Assembly: GCF_000309385.1 (NCBI RefSeq)
Contig: NZ_JH976537.1
Location: forward strand, 268,128-332,127
Source of the DNA: Nodosilinea nodulosa PCC 7104
GTDB lineage: Bacteria; Cyanobacteriota; Cyanobacteriia; Phormidesmidales; Phormidesmidaceae
DNA: 64,000 nucleotides
Direction of reading: 5' to 3'
Part shown: piece after piece, positions 25,854-35,553 of the stretch
Layout: each line of letters opens with the position of its first letter
How positions within the stretch are numbered: position 1 is the first letter of the stretch
The notes under the pieces: generated by a model
What the model was told of the DNA's origin: nothing
Database searches by the model: none
Seen by the model: only the letters and a program-made list of their open reading frames with translations
Translations under genes and position numbers: made by a program

Positions 25854-27632
25854 GTGATGCAAGTATTCAAATCGGTGCAGCAGCCGTCGGCAGCCTTCTG
25901 GATGACGGCGTGGTTTTTGGTGGCCCTGGCCCTTCGCCTACTGTTTTTGGTGAGCAAGCCTCTGTGGATGGATGAGGTGGCCACCGTAATATTCACCCTG
26001 GGCAATAGCAGCCATTCCGTGCCCCTCGATCAGGTTGTTTCTCTAGATCAGCTGCTGACGCCGCTTCAGCCGCGCCCAGAGGCATCCGTAGGCTCCACCG
26101 TCCGCTACCTGATGCAGGAAGACAACCACCCACCGGCCTACTTTGTGCTGGCCCACCTGTGGATGCATCTCTTTCCGACCGTGCAGGGGGTGGCTTCGCC
26201 CTGGGCCGCCCGAGCTTTGCCGGCCCTCTTTGGAGCCCTGAGCGTACCGGCTGTCTATCTGGCCGCTTGGCTGGGGTTTCGCTCAGCCCTGGCGGGGCAA
26301 ATTGGAGCGGCCCTGATGGCTGTGTCTCCCTTTGGCATAGCCATGGCCCAGGAGGCCCGGCACTACAGCATGGCTACCCTGCTGGTCTCCCTGGGGCTGG
26401 CCTGTTTTGCCGTCGGTGCCTGGAGCCTGCATAGATCCCCGGCTGGAGAACCATCATCTCCCCCCATTTCCCCTGCCTTTGGGCTGCTCTGGGTCGGGGT
26501 CAATGCCCTGGCCTTCGCGACCCACTACTTTACAGCTCTGGCCCTGCTGGCCCAGGCGATGGTGCTGGTGGCCTTGGCCTGGCATCAGGGTCGCATTAAG
26601 CCCCAAGTTCTCTGGCGGCGTCCCTGGCAACGGCTTTACTGGGTGGTGCTGGGCACATTGGCCGCTGGTCTGGTTTGGCTGCCAGTGCTGCTCAACTTCT
26701 ACGGCAGCGGCCAGTCCTCGAATTTAGCTATCGATCTCAGCCAGCCCAGGTATTGGTTGGATCCGGTGGCCCAGATGCTGGTGGGGCTAATCTTCATGGT
26801 GATCACCCCGATCACCCATGCTCAGGGCGGACTCGGCATCGCAGCGGTGGTGGCGTCAGTGCTGCTGCTGCTGCCCATACTGCTGTGGATGGTGGCGCGG
26901 CTAATCGGGGCTAGGCGACAGGTTTGCCAGTCGGCCTCGGGGCAGTTTGGGCTGTTTTTGACCGGAGGGTTTGTGCTGGCCGCGATCGCCCTGTTTTTTC
27001 TCGTGAGCTATGGTCTGGCTACGGATATCACCCGGGGCCACCGCTACAACTTTGTTTTTCATCCCGGCGTCATGGTGGTGGTGGGAGGGCTGCTAGCGGT
27101 CTACTGGCCAGAGGCAGAAGTAAAGGAGACTTCACCCAAAATTCCCTTTACCCAATGGCGGGTCTCAGGGCGGCGCAGCGTTCAGGTCTTCTGGGCGGCG
27201 GGCCTGGCGGGCGCTCTATTTGTGGTCAGCAATCTAGCCTTTGCCAAGTACTACGATCCGGCCCAATTCATCCAGACAATCCAGGCAGAGTCAACCCATC
27301 CCGTGCTAGTGGGTTTTCCGACCAGGGTTGAAGAAAAACCAACGGTGATTGGCCACGAGCTATTGAGCGTGGGCTGGGAGATCCATCGTCACTTCAACCC
27401 GGCCAGCCCCGAGAGCCAGTGGACGGTGCCCCCTCGGTTTTTCATTTGGACATTGCCCGACAGCCCCACCGTTGCCCCCGAAGCTAAACTGGCTGAAATT
27501 CTTACCACCATGCCTCGACCCTTTGACCTGTGGTTTCTCAACAGAAACGCGGCCCTTGATGGCTATGGGTGCACCATGGTGAACCAGGCCAGCAGGGGAG
27601 GTCACGGCTACACCCACTACGGCTGTTCCTAA
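25854..27632 (+). CDS. Multi-spanning GT39/ArnT-like glycosyltransferase
   Basis: 592 residues with about ten to twelve hydrophobic helices. The N terminus (ALRLLFLVSKPLWMDEVATV) carries the conserved acidic motif DE after the first helix, and DNHPPAYFVLAHLW and MAQEARHYSM follow the layout of the PMT/ArnT (GT39/GT83) class, which uses polyprenyl-phosphate sugars on the outer face of the inner membrane. A soluble C-terminal tail of about 110 residues ends HGYTHYGCS. The start is GTG followed directly by ATG; either is possible. The glycan target is unknown. The gene stands alone between the barrel gene and the convergent glyoxalase-like gene. Confidence 0.8.
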   Translation: MMQVFKSVQQPSAAFWMTAWFLVALALRLLFLVSKPLWMDEVATVIFTLGNSSHSVPLDQVVSLDQLLTPLQPRPEASVGSTVRYLMQEDNHPPAYFVLAHLWMHLFPTVQGVASPWAARALPALFGALSVPAVYLAAWLGFRSALAGQIGAALMAVSPFGIAMAQEARHYSMATLLVSLGLACFAVGAWSLHRSPAGEPSSPPISPAFGLLWVGVNALAFATHYFTALALLAQAMVLVALAWHQGRIKPQVLWRRPWQRLYWVVLGTLAAGLVWLPVLLNFYGSGQSSNLAIDLSQPRYWLDPVAQMLVGLIFMVITPITHAQGGLGIAAVVASVLLLLPILLWMVARLIGARRQVCQSASGQFGLFLTGGFVLAAIALFFLVSYGLATDITRGHRYNFVFHPGVMVVVGGLLAVYWPEAEVKETSPKIPFTQWRVSGRRSVQVFWAAGLAGALFVVSNLAFAKYYDPAQFIQTIQAESTHPVLVGFPTRVEEKPTVIGHELLSVGWEIHRHFNPASPESQWTVPPRFFIWTLPDSPTVAPEAKLAEILTTMPRPFDLWFLNRNAALDGYGCTMVNQASRGGHGYTHYGCS

Positions 27633-27694
27633 CGGGGCTTACAGACCAAGGGCGACTCTGGGCCAGGCGGATTCGATTTCAGCAGAGCCGATCG

Positions 27695-28276
27695 CTAATC
27701 GTCAATTTCGGCCAGCTCAATCACCTGGTTGTCGTAGTCTTTGACCAAAAAATTGAGGGGTTTCTCGTTGCGAATTTTGTGCTGCACGCCGCTGAGCTGC
27801 ACCCGCATCAAAATGTACTCCAGACAGTTGTGGTCGAAGCACACGTGGCGCTGCTGGTTGCGGTGGCCCAGGCTAGCTCCGGCGACGACGTGCAGCTGGG
27901 TGTTTTTGCGCAGCTGATACCAAAGCCCCTCGGGACTGCTAAGGGTGCCCTGGTTGGCAAAGCTGGTGGCCCCACCCAGATACATGGGGTCGAGGCCTGC
28001 GGTACCCAGGGTCTGCTCATAGTTGTAGTAGTAGTGTAGGGGCACCTCAGCGGCTGGCAGGTTAAGCATTCCTTCGTAGAGGTGGCGAGCTACTTCCAGG
28101 TCAGACACCATTACCGTGTAGACCTTGGGGGCGCTTTTGAGAAACATCCACATGGCCCCGGCATAGGCTACCAGCAGCATGACCATCACCCCCTGGGTCG
28201 ACATGATACTGTCGAGGGGGAGCCCCATCAGGGCCAAAGAAGGGGTGGGGTTGGTCAGGGACAGGTCAAACAACAT
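27695..28276 (-). CDS. Membrane-anchored glyoxalase-like protein
   Basis: 193 residues. A hydrophobic helix near 28-46 (VMVMLLVAYAGAMWMFL) is followed by a VOC-type beta-alpha pattern: VYTVMVSDLEVARHLYEGMLNLP at the start and HVCFDHNCLEYILMRVQL...KPLNFLVKDYDNQVIELAEI at the end. VOC/glyoxalase-fold proteins bind metals and small molecules; an enzymatic role is not shown, since the metal ligands are not all evident. Convergent with the GT39-like gene. Confidence 0.62.
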   Translation of the reverse strand: MLFDLSLTNPTPSLALMGLPLDSIMSTQGVMVMLLVAYAGAMWMFLKSAPKVYTVMVSDLEVARHLYEGMLNLPAAEVPLHYYYNYEQTLGTAGLDPMYLGGATSFANQGTLSSPEGLWYQLRKNTQLHVVAGASLGHRNQQRHVCFDHNCLEYILMRVQLSGVQHKIRNEKPLNFLVKDYDNQVIELAEIDD

Positions 28277-28616
28277 AGGCCCACACAGGAGATAACGACA
28301 CGGCAGATGAGACGTTGGTTAGGGCAAAAAAGGCTGGAGCTGAAAAGCCTGGGGCAGAGCAGGGTTGGGAACCATCTTCTTCCAGTGTATCAATTCTGCA
28401 ATAAACTCCATAGCTTTGGGCTAGCAAAAGCGTAGAGCATCGGCCTTAGCCCCCGGGCCTAATCTCAGCCTCGGCTCGTTAAAACTTTGCAAAACTGGCC
28501 CAGTTTGAAAAATTTTAGTCGCCAAAATCGCCACGGTAGGTATATTAGAGGCTGATTTATCCGCAGACCCAGTCGGCAGCGGGCCTTGGACCTATTGGCA
28601 GTGGCCCTTAGCCGCG
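28277..28616. other. Intergenic, divergent promoters expected
   Basis: 340 bp between the glyoxalase-like gene (minus) and the sigma-like gene (plus). An AT-rich stretch near 28500-28560 contains GGTATATTA, a fair -10 region for the plus-strand gene. No RNA gene or repeat noticed. Confidence 0.4.
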
Positions 28617-29420
28617 GTGGTGGGGTGGCGGCGAATGTTTTTCACGGCTCAACCCATGTCTAGCACAGCGCATATTCCCAACTTCCCCGAGTGTGACCAC
28701 CGGCTGGTGCAGGGGCTGCACCACCTGAGCGATCGCGAACTGGTGCAGCTATTTCAGCGACACGGCGATGCCGGACGGTATTTCACCGCCATCTTTTGCC
28801 GCTACAGCCCCATGGTCTACAGCCTGATTCGCCATTCGGCGCGATCGCCCGTGCAGGCCGAGTACCTGTTTGCCCTCACCTGGCGGCACATTCTCCACGA
28901 GCTGGGCGGCGTGGATTGCCCCGAGGCCATCGCTGGCGAAGGGCCTGGCGCGTTTACCCTACAGAACTGGCTGATCAACATTACGGCCCTATGCATTAAT
29001 CAGGCGGTGGTGCCGGAGGTAGAGTCAATTCACTATGCCCTGGAGCAAGCCACGCCGCCGTTCTGGTGCTATGTCGAGCAGGCGCTCGATCGCCTGCCCC
29101 CAGTCGAGCGCCTGGTGACCGTCATGGCGCTCACCTTCCGCTGGAGCGAAAACCGCATTGCGGCCTACCTGCAGGCCGAGGGAGAATCTCTGACGGCGGC
29201 GGAGGTCCGCCACAAGCTGGAGCTGGCCTTTCAGCATTTGGAGTCGGCCCTGCCGGAGGATATTCGCCAGATCTACCTGGGTAGTGGATCGCTGCGGTCT
29301 GAGCCCCTCGCCGATGACCTCAACGACCTGCTCACCGTGCCCGATCTAGAGGCGGTGGGCCTGGCTGATGTCGATCTGGTGGGCATTGGCGGCGAGGTGG
29401 GTAGCGAGTGGGCCAACTGA
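28617..29420 (+). CDS. ECF-like sigma-70 family protein
   Basis: 267 residues. The segment LVQLFQRHGDAGRYFTAIFCRYSPMVYSLIRHSARSPVQAEYLFALTWRHILHEL resembles sigma region 2 (core-binding and -10 recognition helices). YVEQALDRLPPVERLVTVMALTFRWSENRIAAYLQAEGESLTAAEVRHKLELAFQHLESAL resembles region 4, with its helix-turn-helix. The acidic C-terminal extension of about 50 residues is unusual. Several starts are possible (GTG at the 5' end or the ATG codons at 28635 and 28656); the shortest, MSSTAHIPNF, fits best with family length. The regulon is unknown; the following TPR gene, 72 bp downstream, could be co-transcribed. Confidence 0.7.
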   Translation: MVGWRRMFFTAQPMSSTAHIPNFPECDHRLVQGLHHLSDRELVQLFQRHGDAGRYFTAIFCRYSPMVYSLIRHSARSPVQAEYLFALTWRHILHELGGVDCPEAIAGEGPGAFTLQNWLINITALCINQAVVPEVESIHYALEQATPPFWCYVEQALDRLPPVERLVTVMALTFRWSENRIAAYLQAEGESLTAAEVRHKLELAFQHLESALPEDIRQIYLGSGSLRSEPLADDLNDLLTVPDLEAVGLADVDLVGIGGEVGSEWAN

Positions 29421-29492
29421 CCCGTCTGGCCTGGCGCGATCACACTGGCGCGATCGCAACCGTGGGGAACATGCCTGGGGAGGGCAACGGCA

Positions 29493-30509
29493 ATGAATCA
29501 TAACTATTTACTCACCGGGGCGCTGGCCCTGGCGCTGCTGCCGGGGCTGAGTCTGCCTGCTGCTGCGGCCAGTTTAGACGAGCAGCTCGATATTCACCCC
29601 TACAACGGCACCGAGGGACAGTCGCGGGACGTGGCCGACGGCTGGATGCAGCTGGGCAATCAGCAGTTGAGTGAGGGCAACCTGACCAGTGCCGTCGACT
29701 CCTGGGCCGAAGCCGCTGAAATCTACCGTCTGCTGGGCGATACCCAGTCGGCTGGGCAGGCCTACGGCTCAATCGGGGCAGCCTTTGCCACTCTAGGACG
29801 CTACCCCGAAGCCGAACGGGCGCTGGTGCTGCGCATCGGCACGGCCCACGACAACAACGACCCCCTCGGCCAGGTCTACGGCCTCAACAACCTCGGCAAT
29901 CTCTACGTCAACCAGGGGCATATTTTAGAAGCCCAGGCCCAGTTCGAGGAGGCTCTGCAAATCGCCCGCGCTACGGGCGACTCGCGGGCCATTGGCCTGT
30001 CGCTCAGCAACCTGGGCCAGGTGGCCACCCAGCGGGGCGATCTGGAGGTGGCGGTACACCTGCTAGAGGCGGCGGCCAACTACCGTATTCTGGCTGGCGA
30101 CTACCTGGGCGAAGCCCACTCCTCCAACAGTCTGGGGGATGTCTATGTCGCCCTAGGGCGTGAGTCCAACGCCATAGGGGCCTACCGAGTAGGCCTGCGA
30201 ACCGGGGTTGAGACGGGCGATCGCGCCCTTCAAATTCGTGCTCTAGATGGCCTGCTGGGCATTTACCTGGGCCGGGGAGACTTAGATATCACCAAGCAAT
30301 ACCTCGACCAGCGCAGCGCCCTTACCCTGGGCACGACCCCTGCCGACCTGCAAACCGCTCTCACCTACCGCTGGCTGGGCGACTACTACCTGAAAACTGG
30401 CGACAGCGATCTGGCAGAGCAGGCCTTTACCAAGGGTTTGCAAATTTCCCGCAATCTCCAGCGCAAAACCCTAGAGGCCGAATTTACCAACCGCTTGCTG
30501 GCGCTTTAG
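29493..30509 (+). CDS. Secreted TPR-repeat protein
   Basis: 338 residues. Signal peptide LLTGALALALLPGLSLPAAAA, followed by about six tetratricopeptide repeats with the W/G/Y/A/P pattern (for example SVDSWAEAAEIYRLLGDTQSAGQAYGSIGAAFATLGRYPEAERAL and GLSLSNLGQVATQRGDLEVAVHLLEAA). It probably acts as a protein-protein docking surface in the periplasm. It follows the sigma-like gene in the same direction and is convergent with cphA. Confidence 0.85.
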   Translation: MNHNYLLTGALALALLPGLSLPAAAASLDEQLDIHPYNGTEGQSRDVADGWMQLGNQQLSEGNLTSAVDSWAEAAEIYRLLGDTQSAGQAYGSIGAAFATLGRYPEAERALVLRIGTAHDNNDPLGQVYGLNNLGNLYVNQGHILEAQAQFEEALQIARATGDSRAIGLSLSNLGQVATQRGDLEVAVHLLEAAANYRILAGDYLGEAHSSNSLGDVYVALGRESNAIGAYRVGLRTGVETGDRALQIRALDGLLGIYLGRGDLDITKQYLDQRSALTLGTTPADLQTALTYRWLGDYYLKTGDSDLAEQAFTKGLQISRNLQRKTLEAEFTNRLLAL

Positions 30510-30561
30510 TACGGCGCTCCTCACCCTGCCGTGTGAGTTTAGACAGTAAAAGCGAGCCGCC

Positions 30562-33249
30562 TTAGGGGAGCACCTCGGCGTACTGGTCGCTGGGCTTAGC
30601 GATCGCCGCCGCGCCATTTAGACCTGAAGCGACCTGGGTGATCGGGTTGCGAGCCTTAATCAGCGCAATGGCCCGAGTTACGGTCTCCGGTAAAATCACC
30701 ACCAAGCTGTCGTCAGGGGCCGTATCCAGGGCCGTGTTAATGGCCTCGGTTTCGTCCAGAATGGTGCGATAGGTGGTTGAACCAGCGATTTCCTCAATGC
30801 CGTGGACGATCCACTTGGCGGCATCGCCGCGATCGCGGCCCCGAGTATCGTCGTCTTCTTTGACGATGATGTCGTCAAACATGGTGGCGGCCAGCTTGCC
30901 CAGGGTAATAAAGTCGTCATCGCGGCGATCGCCAGGCCCCCCCACAACGCCAATCCGCTGCCCTGGCCAATTTTTCACAAAGCCCCCCAGCGCCTCGTAG
31001 CTGGCGGGGTTGTGGGCATAGTCAACCAGGGCGTGGAAACGGCCCAAATTAAACAGGTTCATGCGGCCTGGAGTTTGGTCGGTGGAGGCCTCAAAGGTGT
31101 GCAGGGCTTGGCGGATGTAGCCAATATCAATGCCCTGGGCAAAGGCGGCCAGGCTGGCCGCCAGGGCGTTGGCGATCTGGAAGGGAGCGCGTCCACCCAT
31201 GGTCAGGGGCACCTTCTCGGCCTGCTCGATGCGCAGCAGCCAGTCGCCCTTGAGAATCGACAGATAGCCCTGCTCATAGACAGCGGCCAGGCCCCCCTGC
31301 TGGGAGTGCTTGCGCACCAGCTCATTGTGGGGGTCCATCGAAAAGTAGGCCACCTGGCTTTTGACCCGCTGGGCCATGGCCGCCACCAGTGGGTCGTCAG
31401 CGTTGAGCACGGCATAGCCGCTGGGGCGAACGGTTTCGGCCACGACGCTCTTGAGGTGGGCCATATCTTCGAGGGTTTCAATATCACCCAGGCCCATGTG
31501 GTCGGCGGCAACGTTGAGCACGACGCCAATATCGCAGTCCTTAAAGGCCAGCCCCGATCGCAAAATTCCCCCCCGCGCCGTCTCCAGCACGGCCACCTCC
31601 ACGGTGGGATCTTGCAGAATTACCTGGGCGCTCTGGGGGCCGGTGGTATCGCCGGGTTCCACCATGTTGTCGCCAATGTAGATGCCGTCGGTGGTGGTAA
31701 ACCCCACCATCTGCCCAGTCTGCTTGAAAATGTGGGCGGTCAGGCGGGTGGTCGTGGTTTTACCGTTGGTGCCGGTAATCGCCACCACCGGAATCCGGGC
31801 GGGGGTACCGGGCGGAAACAGCATGGCCAAAATCGGTTCGGCCACGTTGCGGGCAATGCCGACGCTGGGGCACACGTGCATACGCAACCCTGGCGCGGCA
31901 TTGACTTCGACAATCACCCCATCGACCTCGCGCAGGGGTTTGGAAATATCGGTGGTGACCACATCAATCCCGGCAATGTCAAGGCCGATGGTTTTGGCGA
32001 TGCGCTGGGCCACCCAGATATTGTCGGGGTGAATATCGTCGGTGCGATCGATGGCGATGCCGCCCGTGCTCAGGTTGGCGGTAGCCCGCAGGTAGCACAT
32101 CTCCCCCTCAGGCAGCACGGTGTCGAGGGTATAGCCTTTGCGATCGAGCAGCTGCCAGGTGGTGCGATCGACCTCAATGCGGGTCAGCAGGTTATCGTGG
32201 CCCACCCCCCGGCGCGGGTCTTGGTTAGTGATCTCAATTAGCTGCTCAATGGTCGACTTGCCGTCGCCCACCACGTGGGCGGGCACCCGTTCAGCCACTG
32301 CGATCACCCGGCCGTTGATCACCAGCACGCGGTGGTCACGGCCCCGGTAAAAGCGCTCCACAATGACGCCTCTAGAAACCTCCTTAGCCGCTTCGTAGGC
32401 TTCTTCTGCCGCCTGATAGGTGTCGATGTCGATAGTGATGCCGCGCCCGTGGTTGCCGTCAAGGGGCTTGACCACAATTGGGTAGCCACCCACATCTTCG
32501 ATGGCATTTTCGAGTTCGTCTAGGTAGTTGATCACGGTGCCCCGGGGCACGGGCACTCCGGCATTGCGTAAAATTTGCTTGGTGCCCTCCTTGTCGGAGG
32601 CTAGCTCCACGGCCAAAATGCTGGTCTTGCTGCTCAGGGTAGCCTGCACCCGCTGCTGGTAGCGACCATAGCCCAGCTGAATCATGGCCCGGGTGGAGAG
32701 CTGCATCCAGGGAATATCCTGGGTTTCGGCGGCGCGCACAATGGCCTCTGTGCTGGGGCCGAGGGCGGCATCCAGGCGAAACTCGCCCAGGTCGGCCAGA
32801 TCTTGCTCTAGCTCTTCTTTGGCATAGTGACCGCTCTCGACCAGGCTGTTGCACAGGCGCACCGCTGCCCGAGCGGCGTAGCGACCAGCCTGCTCATTTT
32901 GGTATTCAAATACCACCTGGTAGATGCCCGCCTCGGCCACGGCGCGGGTGCGGCCAAAGCCCACGGGCATGCCTGCCATGGTTTGCAGCTCAAGGGCAAC
33001 ATGCTCGATGATGTGGCCCATGTAGGTACCCTGGCGCACCCGGCTCAGAAAGCCGCCGCGGTGCCCTGGTGAACAGAAGTGCTCAATTAGGCTTGGCAGC
33101 GTCTCGGCTAGCGCTTCGTAAAACCCAGGAATTTGGTCGGAGGGGCGATCGGCTAGATCCTCTAGATCCAGCCGCATCAGAATCAGGTTTGGATAACGGA
33201 TGCTCCAGTAGTTTGGCCCTCGGAGAGTCTGGGTTTTAAGAATTCGCAT
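30562..33249 (-). CDS. cphA: Cyanophycin synthetase
   Basis: 895 residues, the standard length. It polymerises aspartate and arginine into cyanophycin, a nitrogen reserve granule, using ATP. The N-terminal domain begins MRILKTQTLRGPNYWSIRYPNLILMRLDLEDL. An ATP-grasp domain follows (YPIVVKPLDGNHGRGITIDI), adding Arg to the Asp side chain. The C-terminal Mur-ligase-like domain has VAITGTNGKTTTTRLTAHI and DYAHNPASYEALGGFV and adds Asp to the backbone. All key motifs are intact. The usual neighbour cphB (cyanophycinase) is not adjacent here. No NtcA-type box was apparent in the 186-bp upstream gap. Confidence 0.97.
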   Translation of the reverse strand: MRILKTQTLRGPNYWSIRYPNLILMRLDLEDLADRPSDQIPGFYEALAETLPSLIEHFCSPGHRGGFLSRVRQGTYMGHIIEHVALELQTMAGMPVGFGRTRAVAEAGIYQVVFEYQNEQAGRYAARAAVRLCNSLVESGHYAKEELEQDLADLGEFRLDAALGPSTEAIVRAAETQDIPWMQLSTRAMIQLGYGRYQQRVQATLSSKTSILAVELASDKEGTKQILRNAGVPVPRGTVINYLDELENAIEDVGGYPIVVKPLDGNHGRGITIDIDTYQAAEEAYEAAKEVSRGVIVERFYRGRDHRVLVINGRVIAVAERVPAHVVGDGKSTIEQLIEITNQDPRRGVGHDNLLTRIEVDRTTWQLLDRKGYTLDTVLPEGEMCYLRATANLSTGGIAIDRTDDIHPDNIWVAQRIAKTIGLDIAGIDVVTTDISKPLREVDGVIVEVNAAPGLRMHVCPSVGIARNVAEPILAMLFPPGTPARIPVVAITGTNGKTTTTRLTAHIFKQTGQMVGFTTTDGIYIGDNMVEPGDTTGPQSAQVILQDPTVEVAVLETARGGILRSGLAFKDCDIGVVLNVAADHMGLGDIETLEDMAHLKSVVAETVRPSGYAVLNADDPLVAAMAQRVKSQVAYFSMDPHNELVRKHSQQGGLAAVYEQGYLSILKGDWLLRIEQAEKVPLTMGGRAPFQIANALAASLAAFAQGIDIGYIRQALHTFEASTDQTPGRMNLFNLGRFHALVDYAHNPASYEALGGFVKNWPGQRIGVVGGPGDRRDDDFITLGKLAATMFDDIIVKEDDDTRGRDRGDAAKWIVHGIEEIAGSTTYRTILDETEAINTALDTAPDDSLVVILPETVTRAIALIKARNPITQVASGLNGAAAIAKPSDQYAEVLP

Positions 33250-33435
33250 GGGCTGTCGTAACTCACCAGTCGTAGAACAGGGTTGGCTGAGAGCAGCGAG
33301 AATTTGCAGGGTGCTGATCAGGCATGTGGTGTAGTGCAGTATAACCCCAGGTTAGGGCGCAGGACAGTATCCCGGAGGCACGATCTTGACCCTAACTGAG
33401 GGAATAACCTGATATCTCTGCCAGAGGTCGTTCGG

Positions 33436-34209
33436 CTACTGGGTCAAGGCCTGAATAAACCGCTGCAGCTCACTGAGAAAACCACTCCGCTTGCCCTTGG
33501 TCACGGGGGCGCCTGGGGCCTGGGTAACCTGCCCCAGCAACAATTGGTCGATCGCTTCGCCGGAGGGCTTTTGGGGCATTTCGCCCAGGAGCACATAGCC
33601 CGAGTCAGTGTCTTGCCACACCTGCCAGGGGTGGGGATAGCAGCGCAGCAGCACGGCCCCCTCCAGGGGGCGCAGATAGTAGACCGACTCCAGGGTGCTG
33701 AGAAAGCGATCGCGCAACTGCCGTCCGGCATAGCCAATGCCAACTGTGGCCACGTCTTCGAGCTTGGGGTTAAGCATGATGACGAACTTATCGCCTGCTT
33801 CGGCGCACATCTCCTCGACCTGGCTGACCTCTATGGAAGAAGGCTCGACAAACAGATAGGCCTGATCGCTCGGTTCCATCTCGCTGTGGAGTTCGCCGAT
33901 ACCCCGCACCACAAAGTCAGGGTTGCCCCAGTCGCGGCGGGCCAGGGCTGCCGATCCGGCGTCGGGAAAATATATTTTGAAGACTAGGCCTAGCTCTTGC
34001 AGGGCGGGGTAAAACTGCTGCGCCACCGGCATGCCCTTTAGCTCGGAGTAGGCCAGCTCTACCACCATGCGGGGCACCCCAGCTCGAATGGCCGCCTGGG
34101 CCGCCCCCCGAGCCTGAAAAATGGCCTCTTCAAGGCTTGCCGGTACAGCGGTTACAGCAAAATTTGTAGCACCATCTTGAGTCATATCGGCCATCAACGT
34201 TAGCAACAC
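33436..34209 (-). CDS. DUF1995 family protein
   Basis: About 250 residues. VPASLEEAIFQARGAAQAAIRAGVPRMVVELAYSELKGM, DWGNPDFVVRGIGELHSEMEPSDQAYLFVEPSSIEVSQVEEMC and VIMLNPKLEDVATVGIGYAGRQLRDRFLSTLESVYYLRPLEGAVLLRCYPHPWQVW are the hallmarks of DUF1995, a family shared by cyanobacteria and plastids (relatives of plant LPA3, linked to photosystem II assembly). The function in cyanobacteria is not settled. The longest frame begins with a GTG that overlaps the stop of the upstream cysteine desulfurase by one base; the ATG codons at 34194 and 34185 are alternatives. The two genes are probably co-transcribed. Confidence 0.85.
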   Translation of the reverse strand: MLLTLMADMTQDGATNFAVTAVPASLEEAIFQARGAAQAAIRAGVPRMVVELAYSELKGMPVAQQFYPALQELGLVFKIYFPDAGSAALARRDWGNPDFVVRGIGELHSEMEPSDQAYLFVEPSSIEVSQVEEMCAEAGDKFVIMLNPKLEDVATVGIGYAGRQLRDRFLSTLESVYYLRPLEGAVLLRCYPHPWQVWQDTDSGYVLLGEMPQKPSGEAIDQLLLGQVTQAPGAPVTKGKRSGFLSELQRFIQALTQ

Positions 34210-35372
34210 TACACAGGGGTCAAAGCTAGAGGGGCCAGGGCGCGGTGCAGCACCTGACGCAGCACCATCGCCACCCAGTCGATATCGGCGGCGGTGGTGT
34301 GTCGCCCCAGCGTGAGGCGAATGCCGCAGCGGGCGGCGCGATCGCTGTACCCCATGGCCAGCAGCACCGGGCTGGGGCTGAGCTTACCGCTGTGGCAGGC
34401 CGATCCGGCACTGATGCCAATGCCGGCCAAGTTCATCTCGCGCACCAGAGTGCGGCCGCTGACGCGATCGCCATCGGCAGCCACGCAAAAGCTGACGTGA
34501 TGGGGCAGGCGGCGGTGGCGATCGCCCGTGGGCATCAGCTCAGCTACGGTGGATAGTTGGTCAAAGAGGCGATCGCGCAGACCCGACAGGCGCACAGTCT
34601 CGGCAGCCATTTCCTCAGCTGCTAGGGCTGCCGCCACCCCAAACCCGGCCAGGGTTGGCACCGCCTGGGTGCCCGATCGCAACCCCAACTCCTGACCACC
34701 GCCCCTCAACAGGGGCAACAGCTTGGTTCCAGGCCGCACGTACAGCGCCCCGGCCCCCTGCGGCCCGTAGATTTTGTGGCTGGAAAGCGACAGCAAATCG
34801 ACCGGCAGCGTTTGCACATCCAGAGGCAGCCGCCCGGCCACCTGCACTGCGTCGGTGTGAAACAGCGCCCCGTGATCACGGGCCATTTGCCCTAGCGCGG
34901 CGATCGGCTGAAGCGTACCCACCTCGCTTTGACCATAGATAATAGACACCAGCACGGTATTGTCCCGCAGGGCCTGTCGCAGCGCTACCGGATTGACCCG
35001 ACCCTGGCTATCGACCGGCAGGCGAGTCACCTGCCAGCCTAACGCTTCGAGCCGCTGGGCCGGTTGTTCTACCGCCGAGTGCTCCACCGCCGAGATAATC
35101 ATGTGCTGAGGTACCCGGTAGCGCTGGGCTACCCCCATCAGGGCCAGATTATCGGCCTCGGTGCCCCCCGCCGTAAACACCACCGCACTGGCCGGGGCAT
35201 TGAGCAACGACGCTACCTGTAGCCGCGCCTGCTCTAGTGCCGTAGCCGCCCGACCGCCCCAGTGGTGAAGGCTTGAGGGGTTGCCCCAGCTATCCGCCAT
35301 GCAGGTGGCCATGGCCGCGATTACCTCTGAGCGAGGGGGCGTGGTGGCGCTGTAGTCTAAATAAATTTGCAT
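34209..35372 (-). CDS. Cysteine desulfurase (NifS/IscS family)
   Basis: 387-residue PLP enzyme that takes sulfur from cysteine for Fe-S clusters and thio-cofactors. It starts IYLDYSATTPPRSEV (class V aminotransferase start). It has the PLP-binding lysine in SLSSHKIYGPQGAGALYV, HTDAVQVAG (His and Asp of the PLP site) and the catalytic cysteine in GIGISAGSACHSGKLSPSPVLLAMG. The short loop before the Cys (SACHSG) fits the group I (NifS/IscS) type. It precedes the DUF1995 gene with overlapping ends. The specific role among cyanobacterial paralogues cannot be told from this locus. Confidence 0.92.
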   Translation of the reverse strand: MQIYLDYSATTPPRSEVIAAMATCMADSWGNPSSLHHWGGRAATALEQARLQVASLLNAPASAVVFTAGGTEADNLALMGVAQRYRVPQHMIISAVEHSAVEQPAQRLEALGWQVTRLPVDSQGRVNPVALRQALRDNTVLVSIIYGQSEVGTLQPIAALGQMARDHGALFHTDAVQVAGRLPLDVQTLPVDLLSLSSHKIYGPQGAGALYVRPGTKLLPLLRGGGQELGLRSGTQAVPTLAGFGVAAALAAEEMAAETVRLSGLRDRLFDQLSTVAELMPTGDRHRRLPHHVSFCVAADGDRVSGRTLVREMNLAGIGISAGSACHSGKLSPSPVLLAMGYSDRAARCGIRLTLGRHTTAADIDWVAMVLRQVLHRALAPLALTPV

Positions 35373-35553
35373 AGGGTGCTCAGCGGGAGAACAGCGCGCC
35401 CCAAAGGCACAAAATCCATCCTAGCAGGGAGCGCTGTCGCCGTTGAGTTGACCTAAACATGTTCCCTCTAAAATACCCGCCCATGGTCTGATTAGAACTG
35501 GACCGATGGGCTGAGGCCACATCTCAATCGGGATGGTTTTTAGGTGGCTTGCC

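Noticed and set aside
30802..32241. 479-codon frame antisense to cphA
   Set aside because: Shadow of a well supported gene; Gly/His-rich product without any domain.
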